Part shown: positions 50,600 to 61,390 of the stretch, piece after piece
Layout: every line of letters starts with the position of its first letter
Position numbering within the stretch: position 1 is the stretch's first letter
DNA from: Streptomyces sp. NBC_00376
GTDB taxonomy: Bacteria; Actinomycetota; Actinomycetes; Streptomycetales; Streptomycetaceae
Assembly (NCBI RefSeq): GCF_036077095.1
Contig: NZ_CP107960.1
Location: forward strand, 6,634,001 to 6,698,000
DNA length: 64,000 nucleotides
Direction: 5' to 3'
Program-made: the position numbers and the translations under genes
The notes under the pieces: model-generated
Databases searched by the model: none
What the model was told of the DNA's origin: nothing
The model's input: the letters and a program-made list of their open reading frames with translations, nothing else

Positions 50600-51973
50600 T
50601 CACCCCCGGCACCGCTCGACGAACCGGCGCGCCATGCCGGGCGCCGAGGCCCAGTGCGTGTGCAGATAGCTCGCGTGCACGCCCCGCTGCACGTACCCCT
50701 CGACCCGCCGCTCCGGCTGGTGCATGCCCCACGCCGGATCGGCCCCGGCACCCGGCTCCAGCACGGTGCGGTGGAACTCGTGACCGCGCACCCGGGTGCC
50801 GGGGGCCGCCAGCACGCTGTCGGAGACCGCCACGGCCTCCCGGTAGCCGAGCGTCAGCCGCTTCGACATCCGGGCCTCGGCGTCGAGCACCCCGCACATC
50901 GGCAGCCCGTCGAGCGACCGCGCCAGGTACAGCAGCCCGGCACACTCGGCGGACACCGGAGCCCCGGACTCCACCAGCCCGGCGACGGCCCCGCGCAGCG
51001 CCGCGTTGGCGGACAGCTCACCCGCGTACACCTCCGGGAAGCCCCCGCCTATGACCAGCCCCCGGGTGCCCTCGGGCAGTTTCTCGTCCCGCAACGGATC
51101 GAACGGCACGACCTCGGCCCCGGCGGCGGTGAGCAGCTCGGTGTGCTCGGCGTACGAGAAGGTGAACGCGGCGCCGGAGGCCACCGCCACGACCGGGCGC
51201 CCGGCGGGGGCGGACAGCTCCACGGGCCCGCCGCAGCCGCCGATCTCCCCCGCCGCGTCCCACACCTCGCCCGGCAGCGCGGGCGCGGACCGGGCCAGCG
51301 CCATCAGGGCCTCCAGATCGCACCCCGCCACCACCTGCTCCCGCATCGCCTGGACCGCGCCCACCGCGTCGCCGCGCCGCTCGGCCACCGGCACCAGACC
51401 CAGATGGCGCGACGGCACGGCCACCTGCTCGGCCCGGTGCAGCACCCCGAGCACCGGCAGACCGGACTCCTCCAGCGCGTCCCGCAGCAGCGCCTCGTGC
51501 CGCTGGGAGCCGACCTTGTTCAGGATCACCCCGCCGAGCCGCACCTGCGGATCCCACGAGGCGAAGCCGTGCACCAGCGCGGCCACGGAACGCGACTGCG
51601 ACGACGCGTCGACGACCAGCACCACGGGCGCCCGCAACAGCTTCGCCACCTGGGCGGTCGACGCCAGTTCGCCCTGCCCCGACGCACCGTCGTACAGCCC
51701 CATCACGCCCTCGACCACCGCGAGGTCGCACCCCCGCGCCCCGTGCGCGAACAGCGGGGCGACCCGGTCGGGGCCGCACATGTACGCGTCGAGGTTGCGT
51801 CCGGGCCGGCCCGTGGCCAGCGTGTGGTAGCCGGGGTCGATGTAGTCGGGCCCGACCTTGTGCGGGGACACGGCGAGGCCCCGACCCGCGAAGGCCGCCA
51901 TCAGCCCCGTGGCGACGGTGGTCTTGCCGCTGCCCGACGAGGGCGCGGCGATCACCAGACGAGGAATGTTCAC
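50600..51973 (-). CDS. cobB: Cobyrinate a,c-diamide synthase CobB/CbiA
   Basis: A 457-aa glutamine-dependent amidase. The N-terminal P-loop is APSSGSGKTTVATGLM. The C-terminal class I glutamine amidotransferase domain carries the nucleophile in VSAECAGLLYL, after GLVIGGGFPEVYAGEL. It amidates side chains a and c of (hydrogeno)cobyrinate using glutamine and ATP. It follows cobO by 10 nt and is the last gene of the cbiB-cobQ-chelatase-cobO-cobB operon. Confidence 0.95.
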   Translation of the reverse strand: MNIPRLVIAAPSSGSGKTTVATGLMAAFAGRGLAVSPHKVGPDYIDPGYHTLATGRPGRNLDAYMCGPDRVAPLFAHGARGCDLAVVEGVMGLYDGASGQGELASTAQVAKLLRAPVVLVVDASSQSRSVAALVHGFASWDPQVRLGGVILNKVGSQRHEALLRDALEESGLPVLGVLHRAEQVAVPSRHLGLVPVAERRGDAVGAVQAMREQVVAGCDLEALMALARSAPALPGEVWDAAGEIGGCGGPVELSAPAGRPVVAVASGAAFTFSYAEHTELLTAAGAEVVPFDPLRDEKLPEGTRGLVIGGGFPEVYAGELSANAALRGAVAGLVESGAPVSAECAGLLYLARSLDGLPMCGVLDAEARMSKRLTLGYREAVAVSDSVLAAPGTRVRGHEFHRTVLEPGAGADPAWGMHQPERRVEGYVQRGVHASYLHTHWASAPGMARRFVERCRG

Positions 51974-51983
51974 TTCCGGTGCC

Positions 51984-52583
51984 TCACCATTCGATGCCCC
52001 GCTGGCCCTTCTGACCGGCGTCCATCGGGTGCTTGACCTTCGACATCTCGGTCACCAGATCGGCGGCGTCCAGCAGCTTCTGCGGCGCGTTGCGCCCGGT
52101 GATGACCACGTGCTGCGCACCGGGGCGCTCGCGCAGCACCTCGACCACCTCGTCGGTGTCGATCCACCCCCAGTGCATCGGGTACGCGAACTCGTCGAGG
52201 ACGTACAGCCGGTACGTCTCGGCGGCCAGGTCGCGCTTGACCTGCTCCCAGCCCTCGCGCGCCGCCTCCTCGTTGTCCATCTGGCCGTCGCGCTGCACCC
52301 ACGACCAGCCCTCGCCCATCTTGTTCCAGACGACGGACCCGCCCTCGCCGCTGGCCCCGAGGACCTTCAGCGCGTTCTCCTCGCCGACCTTCCACTTCGC
52401 CGACTTGACGAATTGGAAGACGCCGATCGGCCACCCCTGATTCCAGGCGCGCAGCGCGAGCCCGAAGGCCGCCGTCGACTTCCCCTTGCCGATGCCGGTG
52501 TGCACCATCAGCAGCGGACGATTGCGGCGCTGACGGGTCGTGAGCCCGTCGTCGGGCACGGTGGTCGGCTGTCCCTGCGGCAT
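51984..52583 (-). CDS. cobO: Corrinoid adenosyltransferase CobO/CobA
   Basis: A 199-aa CobA-type enzyme: P-loop HTGIGKGKSTAAFGLALRAWNQGWPIGVFQF, then GEGWSWVQRD, LYVLDEFAYPMHWGWID and VVITGRNAPQKLLDAADLVTEM. It transfers the adenosyl group of ATP to cob(I)yrinic acid a,c-diamide. Its ATG overlaps the chelatase stop by one base (TAATG). Confidence 0.96.
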   Translation of the reverse strand: MPQGQPTTVPDDGLTTRQRRNRPLLMVHTGIGKGKSTAAFGLALRAWNQGWPIGVFQFVKSAKWKVGEENALKVLGASGEGGSVVWNKMGEGWSWVQRDGQMDNEEAAREGWEQVKRDLAAETYRLYVLDEFAYPMHWGWIDTDEVVEVLRERPGAQHVVITGRNAPQKLLDAADLVTEMSKVKHPMDAGQKGQRGIEW

Positions 52584-54601
52584 TACGCGGCCCTCCTGTT
52601 GGTTTCCTGAACGTCCTTGACGAGCCCGGCGATCGCCTCGGCCCGCAATTCGTCGAGCGTGACGGCGCTGCCCCCGAGATCGCGCGCGAGGCTTCCCGCG
52701 AGGCCGAGCCGTACCGGCCCCGACTCGCAGTCCACGACGACGGACGCGATGCCCTCCGCCTCGTGCAGCCGCGCCGCCCGGGAGGCCAGTGCCACCGGAT
52801 CGGGCCCCCCGGTCGCCCGCCCGTCGGTCACCACGACCAGCAGCGGCCGCCGCGACGGATCGCGCAACCGCTCCACCCGCAGCACCTCATGGGCCTTGAG
52901 CAGCCCGGCCGCGAGCGGGGTGCGCCCGCCGGTCGGCAGCAGCTCCAGCCGCGCCGCCGCGGCGTCCACCGACGACGTCGGGGGCAGCGCCACCTCGGAG
53001 TCCCTGCCCCGGAAGGTGATCAGCCCGACCTTGTCCCGCCGCTGGTACGCGTCCAGCAGCAGCGAGAGGACCGCACCCTTCACCGCGGCCATCCGCTGCC
53101 GGGCGGCCATCGACCCGGAGGCGTCCACCACGAAGAGCACGAGGTTCCCCTCGCGCCCCTCCCGGACCGCCTGCCGCAGATCGTCCCGCCGGACCACGAG
53201 CCCGCGCCCGGACCGGCCCCGCGTCCGCTGGTGCGGGGCGGCGGCCTGCACGGTCGCCGCCAGGTGCAGCTTGGTCAGGGCACCCTGCGGACGCCGTGCG
53301 CCGGTCGTACGCCCGTGCTCGGTACGGGCCCGGGAGCGCCGCCCCGCCGCGCCCTCGCCCAGCCCGGGAACGCTCAGCATCTTCGTGCGGAACGGCTCGG
53401 CGGCGCCCACCGGCTGCCGCTCACCGCCCCCGGAGGACTGCCCCTGCCCTTGTTCCCGGCCCTGTTCCGGTACGGACGGAGCGGGCGTGTCGCCGGACTC
53501 GCCCCCGGGGTCCGGCGGCGTGTCGGGGCCGTCGCCCCGCGGGGGGCGGCCGCCGCCACCCGGGCCGTCCGGGTCCGGGTCGTCGTCCTCGCCGCCGTTC
53601 TGCTCCAGCGTGTCGTCGAGCTTGTCCTCGTCGAGGCCCGGCGCGTCGAAGGGATTGCGCCGGCGCCGGTGGGGGAGGGCGAGCAGGGCGGCCTGCCGTA
53701 CGTCCTCGGCGAGCACATCCGTGCGCCCCGCCCAGGCGGCCAGCGCGGTGGCCGTCCGCGCCATCACGATGTCCGCGCGCATCCCGTCGACCTCGAAGGC
53801 CGCGCAGGTGGCCGCGATCTGCCGCAACGCCGCGTCGCCGAGCCGTACTTCGGGCAGCAGGGCACGCGCGGCGACGATCCTCGCCCGCAACGTGTCCTCC
53901 TCGTCGGCCCACTTGGCGGCGAACGCCGCCGGGTCGTCGTCGTACGCGAGCCGCCGCCGCACGACCTCGACCCGCTGATCGGTCTCCCGGGACGCGGCGA
54001 CCTCCACGGTCAGCCCGAACCGGTCGAGCAACTGCGGCCGCAGCTCGCCCTCCTCGGGGTTCATCGTCCCCACGAGCAGGAAACGAGCCGCATGCCGTAC
54101 GGAGACGCCTTCGCGCTCCACGTACGAGGCACCCATCGCCGCCGCGTCCAGCAGCAGGTCCACGAGGTGGTCGTGGAGCAGGTTGACCTCGTCGACGTAG
54201 AGGATCCCGCGATGCGCGTCGGCGAGCAGGCCCGGCTCGAACGCCTTCACGCCCTCCGCGAGCGCCCGCTCGATGTCGAGCGCCCCGACGAGCCGGTCCT
54301 CGGACGCGCCGACCGGCAGCTCCACCATCCGGGCGTCCCGCGACACACCGTTCCCGACCTCGTGGGGGCCGTCCGGACACGCCGGGTCGGGCGACGCGGG
54401 GTCGCAGGAGAAACGGCAGCCGGAGACGACGTCCACCTCGGGCAGCAGCGCCGAGAGCGCGCGCACGGCGGTGCTCTTGGCGGTGCCCTTCTCCCCGCGC
54501 ACGAGGACGCCGCCGATGTTCGGTGCGACGGAGTTGAGGAGCAGGGCGAGTTGCAGGTCCTGCTGCCCGACGACGGCGGTGAACGGGAAATGCGTGCTCA
54601 C
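52583..54601 (-). CDS. Magnesium chelatase-type (ChlI-ChlD fusion) cobaltochelatase ATPase subunit
   Basis: A 672-aa protein. The AAA+ ChlI-like domain spans ~1-330 (Walker A GEKGTAKST, GILYVDEVNLLHDHLVDLLLDAAA, GTMNPEEGELRPQLLDRFGL). A Pro/Asp/Gly-rich acidic linker (~340-440) follows, then a ChlD-like VWA domain (VVDASGSMAARQRM MIDAS). Such fusions are thought to act with CobN in cobalt insertion; cobN is not in the window. GTG 54601 follows GGAGGG. It lies between cobQ and cobO in one operon. Confidence 0.9.
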   Translation of the reverse strand: MSTHFPFTAVVGQQDLQLALLLNSVAPNIGGVLVRGEKGTAKSTAVRALSALLPEVDVVSGCRFSCDPASPDPACPDGPHEVGNGVSRDARMVELPVGASEDRLVGALDIERALAEGVKAFEPGLLADAHRGILYVDEVNLLHDHLVDLLLDAAAMGASYVEREGVSVRHAARFLLVGTMNPEEGELRPQLLDRFGLTVEVAASRETDQRVEVVRRRLAYDDDPAAFAAKWADEEDTLRARIVAARALLPEVRLGDAALRQIAATCAAFEVDGMRADIVMARTATALAAWAGRTDVLAEDVRQAALLALPHRRRRNPFDAPGLDEDKLDDTLEQNGGEDDDPDPDGPGGGGRPPRGDGPDTPPDPGGESGDTPAPSVPEQGREQGQGQSSGGGERQPVGAAEPFRTKMLSVPGLGEGAAGRRSRARTEHGRTTGARRPQGALTKLHLAATVQAAAPHQRTRGRSGRGLVVRRDDLRQAVREGREGNLVLFVVDASGSMAARQRMAAVKGAVLSLLLDAYQRRDKVGLITFRGRDSEVALPPTSSVDAAAARLELLPTGGRTPLAAGLLKAHEVLRVERLRDPSRRPLLVVVTDGRATGGPDPVALASRAARLHEAEGIASVVVDCESGPVRLGLAGSLARDLGGSAVTLDELRAEAIAGLVKDVQETNRRAA

Positions 54602-54659
54602 GGGGCGATCCCTCCTGCGGGTGAATGGGCATGAAGAAGGCGGTCTCGGGACACGCTGT

Positions 54660-56195
54660 TCATCGGCGGCCTCCCGGGGCCGCGGGGGCGGCGGGGGCTC
54701 CCGGAGCGATGAAGGGAAGACCCGACGGCGCGCCCGACTCGATGAGCCGCAGCAGTGCGTCGGTGTCCGCGTGCTCCTCGACGAGATCGCCGAGGCGGTC
54801 CAGCTGCTCCTCGCGCAGCGCCGCGAAACAGGTGTCCGGAGCGGGGACGAAACGCCGGCCGGCGCCACGGGCGACCTCGGCCAGGAAGCGGCGGCGGAAC
54901 TCGTCGCTCTCCAGCGAGCCGTGCCAGTGGGTGCCCCACACGGCGCCGACCCGGCAGCCGTCCAGGAACGGCTCCCCGCCCCGCACGTCCGCCACGCCGT
55001 GGTGGATCTCGTACCCCTCGACCGGCGCGCCGAGCGCCTCGCCGACGGGCCGGGCCAGGGTCTTCTCGCGGTCGAAGCGGATGCGTACGGGGAGCAGGCC
55101 GAGGCCCGCCACCTGTCCGGCCCGCGACTCGACCTCGTCCTCGATGTGCTCGCCGAGGATCTGGAAGCCGCCGCAGATGCCGAGGACCGGCCGGCCCTCG
55201 GCCGCGCGCCGCACCAGCGCGTCGGCGAGGCCGCGCTCGCGCAGCCAGGCCAGCGCCTTCACGGTGCCGCGGGTGCCGGGCACGACGACCAGGTCCGCGT
55301 CGGACAGCTCCTCGGCGCGGTCCACGAACCTGACGACGACGCCGGGCTCGGCGGCCAGCGCGTCCACATCGGTGAAGTTCGACATCAGCGGCACCGCGCA
55401 CACCGCGACGCGCAGCACGTCCTCGCCGTGCGGCGGCGCGACGACCGACTCGCGCACGGCGCCGCGCAGCGAGACCCGCAGCCCGTCCTCCTCGTCGATG
55501 CCGAGACCGTGGGCGAAGGGCAGCACACCGTACGTCGGCCGGCCCGTGAGGTCCCGCAGCATCTCCAGGCCCGGCTCCAGCAGCGACACGTCACCGCGGA
55601 ACTTGTTGACGAGATAGCCGGCGATCAGCGACTGGTCCTCGGCGGCGAGCAGCGCCGTCGTACCGAAGAACGAGGCGAAGACCCCACCGCGGTCGATGTC
55701 GCCGACGACCACCACCGGGAAGCGCGCCGCCCGCGCGATGCCCATGTTCACGATGTCCGTGCGCCGCAGATTGATCTCGGCCGGACTGCCCGCCCCCTCG
55801 CAGATCACCGCGTCGTACGTGCCCCGGAGCTGCTCCAGGCACTCCACGACCGTGGAGAGCAGCGCCTCCTGCCTGCCCCCGTGGTAGCCGCGGGCGCTCA
55901 TCTCGCCGACCGGCTTCCCCATCAGGACGACCTGGCTGGAGCGGTCGCTGCCAGGCTTGAGCAGGACCGGGTTCATCAGCGCGCTCGGCTCGACGCGGGC
56001 GGCCTGGGCCTGCATGGCCTGGGCACGCCCTATCTCGGCGCCCTCCCGGGTGACGAACGAGTTGAGCGACATGTTCTGCGCCTTGAAGGGCGCCACCTTC
56101 ACGCCCCGGCGCACGAGCCAGCGGCAGATCCCTGCCGTGACGACGCTCTTGCCCGCGTCGGAGGTGGTTCCGGCGACCAGCAGCCCGCCGCTCAT
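54660..56195 (-). CDS. cobQ: Cobyric acid synthase CobQ/CbiP
   Basis: A 511-aa glutamine-dependent amidase: N-terminal [20 protein letters not shown]-loop, [22 protein letters not shown], and a C-terminal glutaminase domain with Cys in [14 protein letters not shown] and His in GYEIHHG and GTHWHGSLE. It amidates side chains b, d, e and g of adenosylcobyrinate diamide. ATG 56195 has GGAG 6 nt upstream and overlaps the cbiB stop by 4 nt. Confidence 0.96.
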   Translation of the reverse strand: MSGGLLVAGTTSDAGKSVVTAGICRWLVRRGVKVAPFKAQNMSLNSFVTREGAEIGRAQAMQAQAARVEPSALMNPVLLKPGSDRSSQVVLMGKPVGEMSARGYHGGRQEALLSTVVECLEQLRGTYDAVICEGAGSPAEINLRRTDIVNMGIARAARFPVVVVGDIDRGGVFASFFGTTALLAAEDQSLIAGYLVNKFRGDVSLLEPGLEMLRDLTGRPTYGVLPFAHGLGIDEEDGLRVSLRGAVRESVVAPPHGEDVLRVAVCAVPLMSNFTDVDALAAEPGVVVRFVDRAEELSDADLVVVPGTRGTVKALAWLRERGLADALVRRAAEGRPVLGICGGFQILGEHIEDEVESRAGQVAGLGLLPVRIRFDREKTLARPVGEALGAPVEGYEIHHGVADVRGGEPFLDGCRVGAVWGTHWHGSLESDEFRRRFLAEVARGAGRRFVPAPDTCFAALREEQLDRLGDLVEEHADTDALLRLIESGAPSGLPFIAPGAPAAPAAPGGRR

Positions 56196-57205
56196 GCGTT
56201 GCTCCGTCCTGTGATGCGAGGTCCCGCAAGGTTGGTCGCGGTGCTCCGGCGCCCCGCGATCCGCCGTGCGGCGAGGGCCGCGCCGAGCCGTCCCGCCACG
56301 CACACGCCGAGCGCCAGCGCACTCACCCGGCGCGACAGCCGCACCGCCCGCTCGATGTCCGCGGTCTCCACCGCCCGGCCCGTCTCCCCGTTGAGCACGG
56401 GGCGGTGCTCGACCCGGCCGCCGTACGCGAGGGTGCCGCCGAGCCGTACGCCGAGCGCACCCGCGAACGAGGCCTCCACCGGGCCCGCGTTGGGGCTCGG
56501 GTGCTTCGCGGCATCGGCCCGCCAGGCGCGGACCGCGCCACGCGGGCGCCCCCCGGCTGCCACGGCGAGCAGGGCCGTGAGCCGGGCGCCCGGCCAGCCC
56601 GCGAGGTCGTCGAGGCGGGCCGAGGCCCAGCCGTAGCGCAGATGCCGGGGCGAGCGGTGCCCGACCATGGCGTCGAGGGTGTTCGCGGCCCGGAAACCGG
56701 CCAGCCCGGGTACCCCGGCCAGCGCACCCCACACCAGGGCGCCGACCACGGCGTCCGAGGTGTTCTCCGCCACGGACTCCACCACGGCGCGGGCGATCTG
56801 CGGTCCGTCCAGGGAATGCGGGTCGCGTCCGCACAGATGCGGCAGCCGCTCCCGGGCCAGCTCGATGTCACCGGCGGCCAGGGCGGAGCCGATGGCCCGC
56901 GCCTCGCGGCCCAGGGACGTACCGCCGACGACGGACCAGGTGGCGGCGGCGGTCAGTGCCACGGAGGCGGCGGGGCTGCGGCGCACGGCACGGGTGAGCA
57001 GCGCGGCACCGCCCGCGGCGCCTCCGGCACAGACGAGGGTGTGCAGCGCGCCCCAGCCGCGGTGATCGCGCCACAGACGGCGCTCGACGCCCGCCGCGGC
57101 CCGCCCGAAGGCGGCGACCGGGTGTCCCCTGCGGGGGTCACCGAGCAGCAGGTCGCCGATCAGGCCGGCCGTGGCGCCGTACGCGAAGATGCGGTCGGCT
57201 CGCAC
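56192..57205 (-). CDS. cbiB: Adenosylcobinamide-phosphate synthase CbiB/CobD
   Basis: A 337-aa integral membrane protein with several hydrophobic helices and the family motifs [62 protein letters not shown] and [14 protein letters not shown]. It attaches aminopropanol (phosphate) to adenosylcobyric acid. The GTG start lies 3 nt after a 28-codon leader ORF and downstream of a cobalamin riboswitch. First large gene of the operon. Confidence 0.95.
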   Translation of the reverse strand: MRADRIFAYGATAGLIGDLLLGDPRRGHPVAAFGRAAAGVERRLWRDHRGWGALHTLVCAGGAAGGAALLTRAVRRSPAASVALTAAATWSVVGGTSLGREARAIGSALAAGDIELARERLPHLCGRDPHSLDGPQIARAVVESVAENTSDAVVGALVWGALAGVPGLAGFRAANTLDAMVGHRSPRHLRYGWASARLDDLAGWPGARLTALLAVAAGGRPRGAVRAWRADAAKHPSPNAGPVEASFAGALGVRLGGTLAYGGRVEHRPVLNGETGRAVETADIERAVRLSRRVSALALGVCVAGRLGAALAARRIAGRRSTATNLAGPRITGRSNA

Positions 57206-57208
57206 GGC

Positions 57209-57295
57209 TCAGCCGGCCGTCGCGCCTCGGCGGACCTTCGTACAAAGGGCTCTCGTCGAGAGCACCGGGACAGCGGACGCACGGCAGCCGGGCAT
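57209..57295 (-). CDS. 28-aa leader ORF between riboswitch and cbiB
   Basis: ATG 57295 is preceded by GAGGA (about 9-nt spacer). The ORF has 28 sense codons, is rich in Arg/Ala/Cys, and its stop ends 3 nt before the cbiB GTG. No homology is recognised. The layout suggests translational coupling: ribosome access to this ORF, set by the riboswitch, could decide cbiB translation. It may instead be chance; peptide function is unknown. Confidence 0.45.
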   Translation of the reverse strand: MPGCRASAVPVLSTRALCTKVRRGATAG

Positions 57296-57337
57296 GGCGA
57301 TATGTCCTCACTCAGGGTCCGCGCCCTGGTTCGACGT

Positions 57338-57493
57338 GACCGGCGACGAGAGTCTCCTGGCTCCCGGATCCGCGGTTCCCCCGGCCTTCCAGCCCGCTCG
57401 CGCGAGCCGTGACTTCCGGTGTGGGGGACCGCTCCCCGGTGACAGTGGCGGGACCGCGCCGGATTCGCACCGGCTTCCTCTGCTGTCGCCGTA
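57338..57493 (-). promoter_or_regulatory. Cobalamin (B12) riboswitch
   Basis: On the minus strand: P1 5' strand CGGCGAC (57491-57485), the conserved GAGGAAGCCGGTGCGAATCC block, CGGTCCCGCCACTGT, peripheral hairpins, the B12 box AGCCAGGAGAC (57364-57354) and the closing P1 3' strand GTCGCCG (57347-57341). These are the hallmark conserved segments of the adenosylcobalamin-type riboswitch. It should reduce expression of the cbiB operon when cobalamin is plentiful, by terminating transcription or hiding the ribosome site. Confidence 0.92.
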
Positions 57494-57577
57494 ATTGGCT
57501 CCGGCAGTCCACCACGCTCTGCGAACGCCCGTCAACCTGCCGTTGACCTGCGACGGCGCAGTGTGCTGAGACGCACA

Positions 57578-57608
57578 TCGGGCCGGACACACGTGGTGTC
57601 CGGCCCGA
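57578..57608. terminator. Hairpin terminator after the pit operon
   Basis: Perfect 13-bp stem (57578-57590 with 57596-57608), 5-nt loop, 24 nt after the stop of the 76-aa gene. It insulates the riboswitch from read-through. Confidence 0.8.
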
Positions 57609-57632
57609 CGGGAGAGCGTGCGCGGGAGCGGC

Positions 57633-57863
57633 TCAGGCGACGATCAGATAGATCCCGTACGCGACGGCCGCCGCGCACAGCCCGAAGCAGACGTACGCGC
57701 CGGCGCGGGCCAGCAGCAGCGAGCCGCCGGAGCCGCCCTGCGCCGCCGGTTCCGGCTGCTTGGAGAGGCCGACGATGCCCAGGGTGAAGAGGCCCACCAG
57801 CGCGACGGTGACAACGAGGGAGACGCCGAATACGGAGCCGAGGGCTGCCCAGTCGATGTTCAT
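57633..57863 (-). CDS. Small two-helix membrane protein
   Basis: A 76-aa protein: MNIDWAALGSVFGVSLVVTVALVGLFTLGIVGL helix, a short Pro/Gly/Ser loop (SKQPEPAAQGGSGGS), then AYVCFGLCAAAVAYGIYLIVA. It starts 22 nt after the pit stop on the same strand, so it is cotranscribed with the phosphate transporter. Actinomycete pit genes often have such a partner; an accessory role is inferred. Confidence 0.85.
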   Translation of the reverse strand: MNIDWAALGSVFGVSLVVTVALVGLFTLGIVGLSKQPEPAAQGGSGGSLLLARAGAYVCFGLCAAAVAYGIYLIVA

Positions 57864-57885
57864 GCTGATTCCTTAGACGGCCGGC

Positions 57886-59157
<1,272 letters not shown>

Positions 59158-59208
59158 TTACCCAGGCAATCGTTCGACGTCATTGGCATGTGGACCGTAG
59201 GCAACCAG

Positions 59209-59226
59209 GGTGAACGGAAGATGAAC
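59209..59226 (-). promoter_or_regulatory. PHO box upstream of pit
   Basis: On the minus strand, GTTCATC (59226-59220) and GTTCACC (59215-59209) are direct repeats exactly 11 nt apart, matching the Streptomyces PhoP unit GTTCACC-N4; a weaker third unit (GTTGCCT) follows near 59205-59199. Confidence 0.7.
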
Positions 59227-59284
59227 TGGACAGGGCGCTGTGGTGTTCCAAAGCGGAGCCGGAGCATTCCGCTTGTTGTCGCGG

Positions 59285-59323
59285 GGGGCGTGGCCCGGCC
59301 TTTCTGCGGGGCGTGGCCCGGCC
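59285..59323. repeat. 16-bp direct repeat
   Basis: GGGGCGTGGCCCGGCC occurs at 59285-59300 and 59308-59323 in the region between pit and the aldolase gene. No role is evident. Confidence 0.6.
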
Positions 59324-59412
59324 CTCCGACGGGGTGCGGCCATGGTTTCCGGCGGGGCACGGCTGTGGCCGATCGCATACCTGTTCGCCCCCGGGACTGA
59401 CAGGATCGGCGC

Positions 59413-60072
59413 ATGAGCGATCAGCAGCGGGACGCGATCGGACAGGCCTGGGACGGCGTCGTCGCCACCGCCCGGCGGACGGCGGCCGAGGGCCTCGTCG
59501 TCGGGACCTCGGGAAACGTGTCGGCACGGGTCGGCGACACCATCCTGGTCACGCCGAGCGGAGTGCCGTACGAGCGGCTGGGTCCCGAGGACGCCGTCGG
59601 CGTCGATCCGGAGGGCAACCGCGTACTCGGCGAACTCTCCCCGACCAGCGAACTCCCCCTCCACCTCGCCGTCTACCGGAACACCGACGCGGCCGCCGTC
59701 GTGCACACCCACGCGGTGCACGCCACCGCCGTCTCCACGCTGGTTCCCGAGGTCCCCCCGGTCCACTACGCCGCCGCCATGCTGGGCGGCCCCGTCCGCG
59801 TCGCCCCCTACGCGCGCTACGGCACCGAGGAACTGGCCGTGAACATGCTCGCCGCCCTGCGCGACCGCACCGGCTGCCTGCTCCAGAACCACGGAACCGT
59901 CACCTACGGAGCCACCCTGGACCAGGCGTACGACCGGACCGCCCAGCTGGAATGGCTCTGCCGGCTCTGGCTCGCCGCGAGCTCCGTCCCCGGACGCGTC
60001 CCGAGCCTGCTCTCCCCGGAGCAGCTGGACGATGTGCAGGAGGCGCTGAAGGCGTACGGACAACCGGGCTGA
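59413..60072 (+). CDS. Class II aldolase/adducin family protein
   Basis: A 219-aa zinc-dependent aldolase-like enzyme. SGNVSAR is followed by VTPSGVPYERL and TSELPLHLAVYR (acid Glu), the zinc ligands in VVHTHAVHATA and the third His in CLLQNHGTVTYG. It resembles L-fuculose-phosphate aldolase and ribulose-phosphate epimerase relatives; the sugar substrate is not identifiable. Single gene, divergent from pit. Confidence 0.9.
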   Translation: MSDQQRDAIGQAWDGVVATARRTAAEGLVVGTSGNVSARVGDTILVTPSGVPYERLGPEDAVGVDPEGNRVLGELSPTSELPLHLAVYRNTDAAAVVHTHAVHATAVSTLVPEVPPVHYAAAMLGGPVRVAPYARYGTEELAVNMLAALRDRTGCLLQNHGTVTYGATLDQAYDRTAQLEWLCRLWLAASSVPGRVPSLLSPEQLDDVQEALKAYGQPG

Positions 60073-60153
60073 CCGGCCGGTCCGGTCCACCGGACGGCGT
60101 AGGGGCCGCTCCGCCCGCTGGCAGGGTCCCGCACCCGCCACGACACTGAAGCG

Positions 60154-61281
60154 GTGCGCCCGGCAACAGTTACGGCAGCAGCCGTCACCACGATCCTCGG
60201 CGTCGGTGCGGCAGCGGTCGCGGCCGGCCGGTTCGCCAGCGACGCCGCCCTCAGGGCCCCGTCCGGACGACCCCTCCCCGCCGACCGCAGACTCACCGTG
60301 CACGCCACGGCGGCCGGGCAGGTCACCCTGACCCGTTCCTTCACCGCCCTGCGGCCCGGCACGTACGGACTGACGGGCAAGGACGTCCACGCCGTGGTCG
60401 GCCCGGTGATCGAGCACGCCCACCACGCCCCCGACACCGTCGTCCGCAGACTGGAACGCGTCGACCGCGGCAGCCTGGAGACCGGCACCAAGGTCCGGGT
60501 CACCCCGCAGCTGCACAGCGGCGACCCGTTCTCTGCCCTCGGCCTGGACCACCGGGACGTCGAGATCCCCGGCGAACTCGGCACCCTGCCCGCCTGGTTC
60601 CTGCCCGGCCCCCGCGACACCTGGGTCATCACCGTGCACGGCATCGGCACCACCCGGGAACACCCCATGAACGTCATGAGGTTCCTGCACGGCCTGCGGC
60701 TGCCCGTGCTCGATCTGGCCTACCGCGGCGACGCCGGAGCCCCGAGGTCCCCCGACGGCCTCGCTCATCTCGGCGAATCCGAATGGCGCGACCTGGACGC
60801 CGCGATCCGCTTCGCCGTGCGGTACGGAGCCGAGAAGGTCGTCCTGCACGGCTGGTCCACCGGCGCCTCCATGGCGCTGCTCGCGGCCGTCAACTCCGCG
60901 CTGCGCGACCGGATCTGCGGCCTCGTCCTGGACTCCCCGGTGCTGGACTGGGCCACCACGCTGCGCGCCCTGGCCCTCGCCCGCGGCGTCCCGGCCGCCC
61001 TGCTGCCGCTCGCCGTCCGCGCCGCCGAGGGACAGACCGGACTGCACGGCGCCCGGCTGCTCGACGGCTCCCTCGCCCCGGCACTGCGCGCCCCGACCCT
61101 GATCTTCCACGGACCCGACGACCGGCTCGCCCCCTGGCAGCCCTCCCGCGACCTCGCCGCCCGCCGCCCGGAGCTGATCGCGCTGCACGCCGTACCGCAG
61201 GCTCCGCATGCGGCAATGTGGAATGCCGATCCGGTCCACTACGAAGAGACCCTGCGCCGCTTCCTCACGCCCCTGATGTGA
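60154..61281 (+). CDS. Alpha/beta hydrolase with N-terminal membrane anchor or signal
   Basis: A 375-aa protein. A hydrophobic N-terminus (TVTAAAVTTILGVGAAAVAAG) suggests membrane attachment or export. The hydrolase core has ITVHGIGTTREHPMNVM (oxyanion region), the nucleophile elbow GWSTGASMAL, Asp in IFHGPDDRLAPWQPS and His in PQAPHAAMWNADPVHYEETLRRFL. The substrate is unknown (esterase or peptidase-like). GTG 60154 is the working start; no strong ribosome site is seen. Confidence 0.87.
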   Translation: MRPATVTAAAVTTILGVGAAAVAAGRFASDAALRAPSGRPLPADRRLTVHATAAGQVTLTRSFTALRPGTYGLTGKDVHAVVGPVIEHAHHAPDTVVRRLERVDRGSLETGTKVRVTPQLHSGDPFSALGLDHRDVEIPGELGTLPAWFLPGPRDTWVITVHGIGTTREHPMNVMRFLHGLRLPVLDLAYRGDAGAPRSPDGLAHLGESEWRDLDAAIRFAVRYGAEKVVLHGWSTGASMALLAAVNSALRDRICGLVLDSPVLDWATTLRALALARGVPAALLPLAVRAAEGQTGLHGARLLDGSLAPALRAPTLIFHGPDDRLAPWQPSRDLAARRPELIALHAVPQAPHAAMWNADPVHYEETLRRFLTPLM

Positions 61282-61390
61282 GGTGATGCGAGGGTTCGGC
61301 CGATTGGTCCGAGGCCCCGTCCACCAGCCCCTCCACCGGGAATTCGGGTTCCGTTTGGGCTTTCGGGCCGTCAGGGGCAAGACTGCTCCC

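Noticed and set aside
54273..56636. 787-aa plus-strand ORF across chelatase and cobQ genes
   Set aside because: It spans two well-supported minus-strand genes and has no domain; it results from GC skew.
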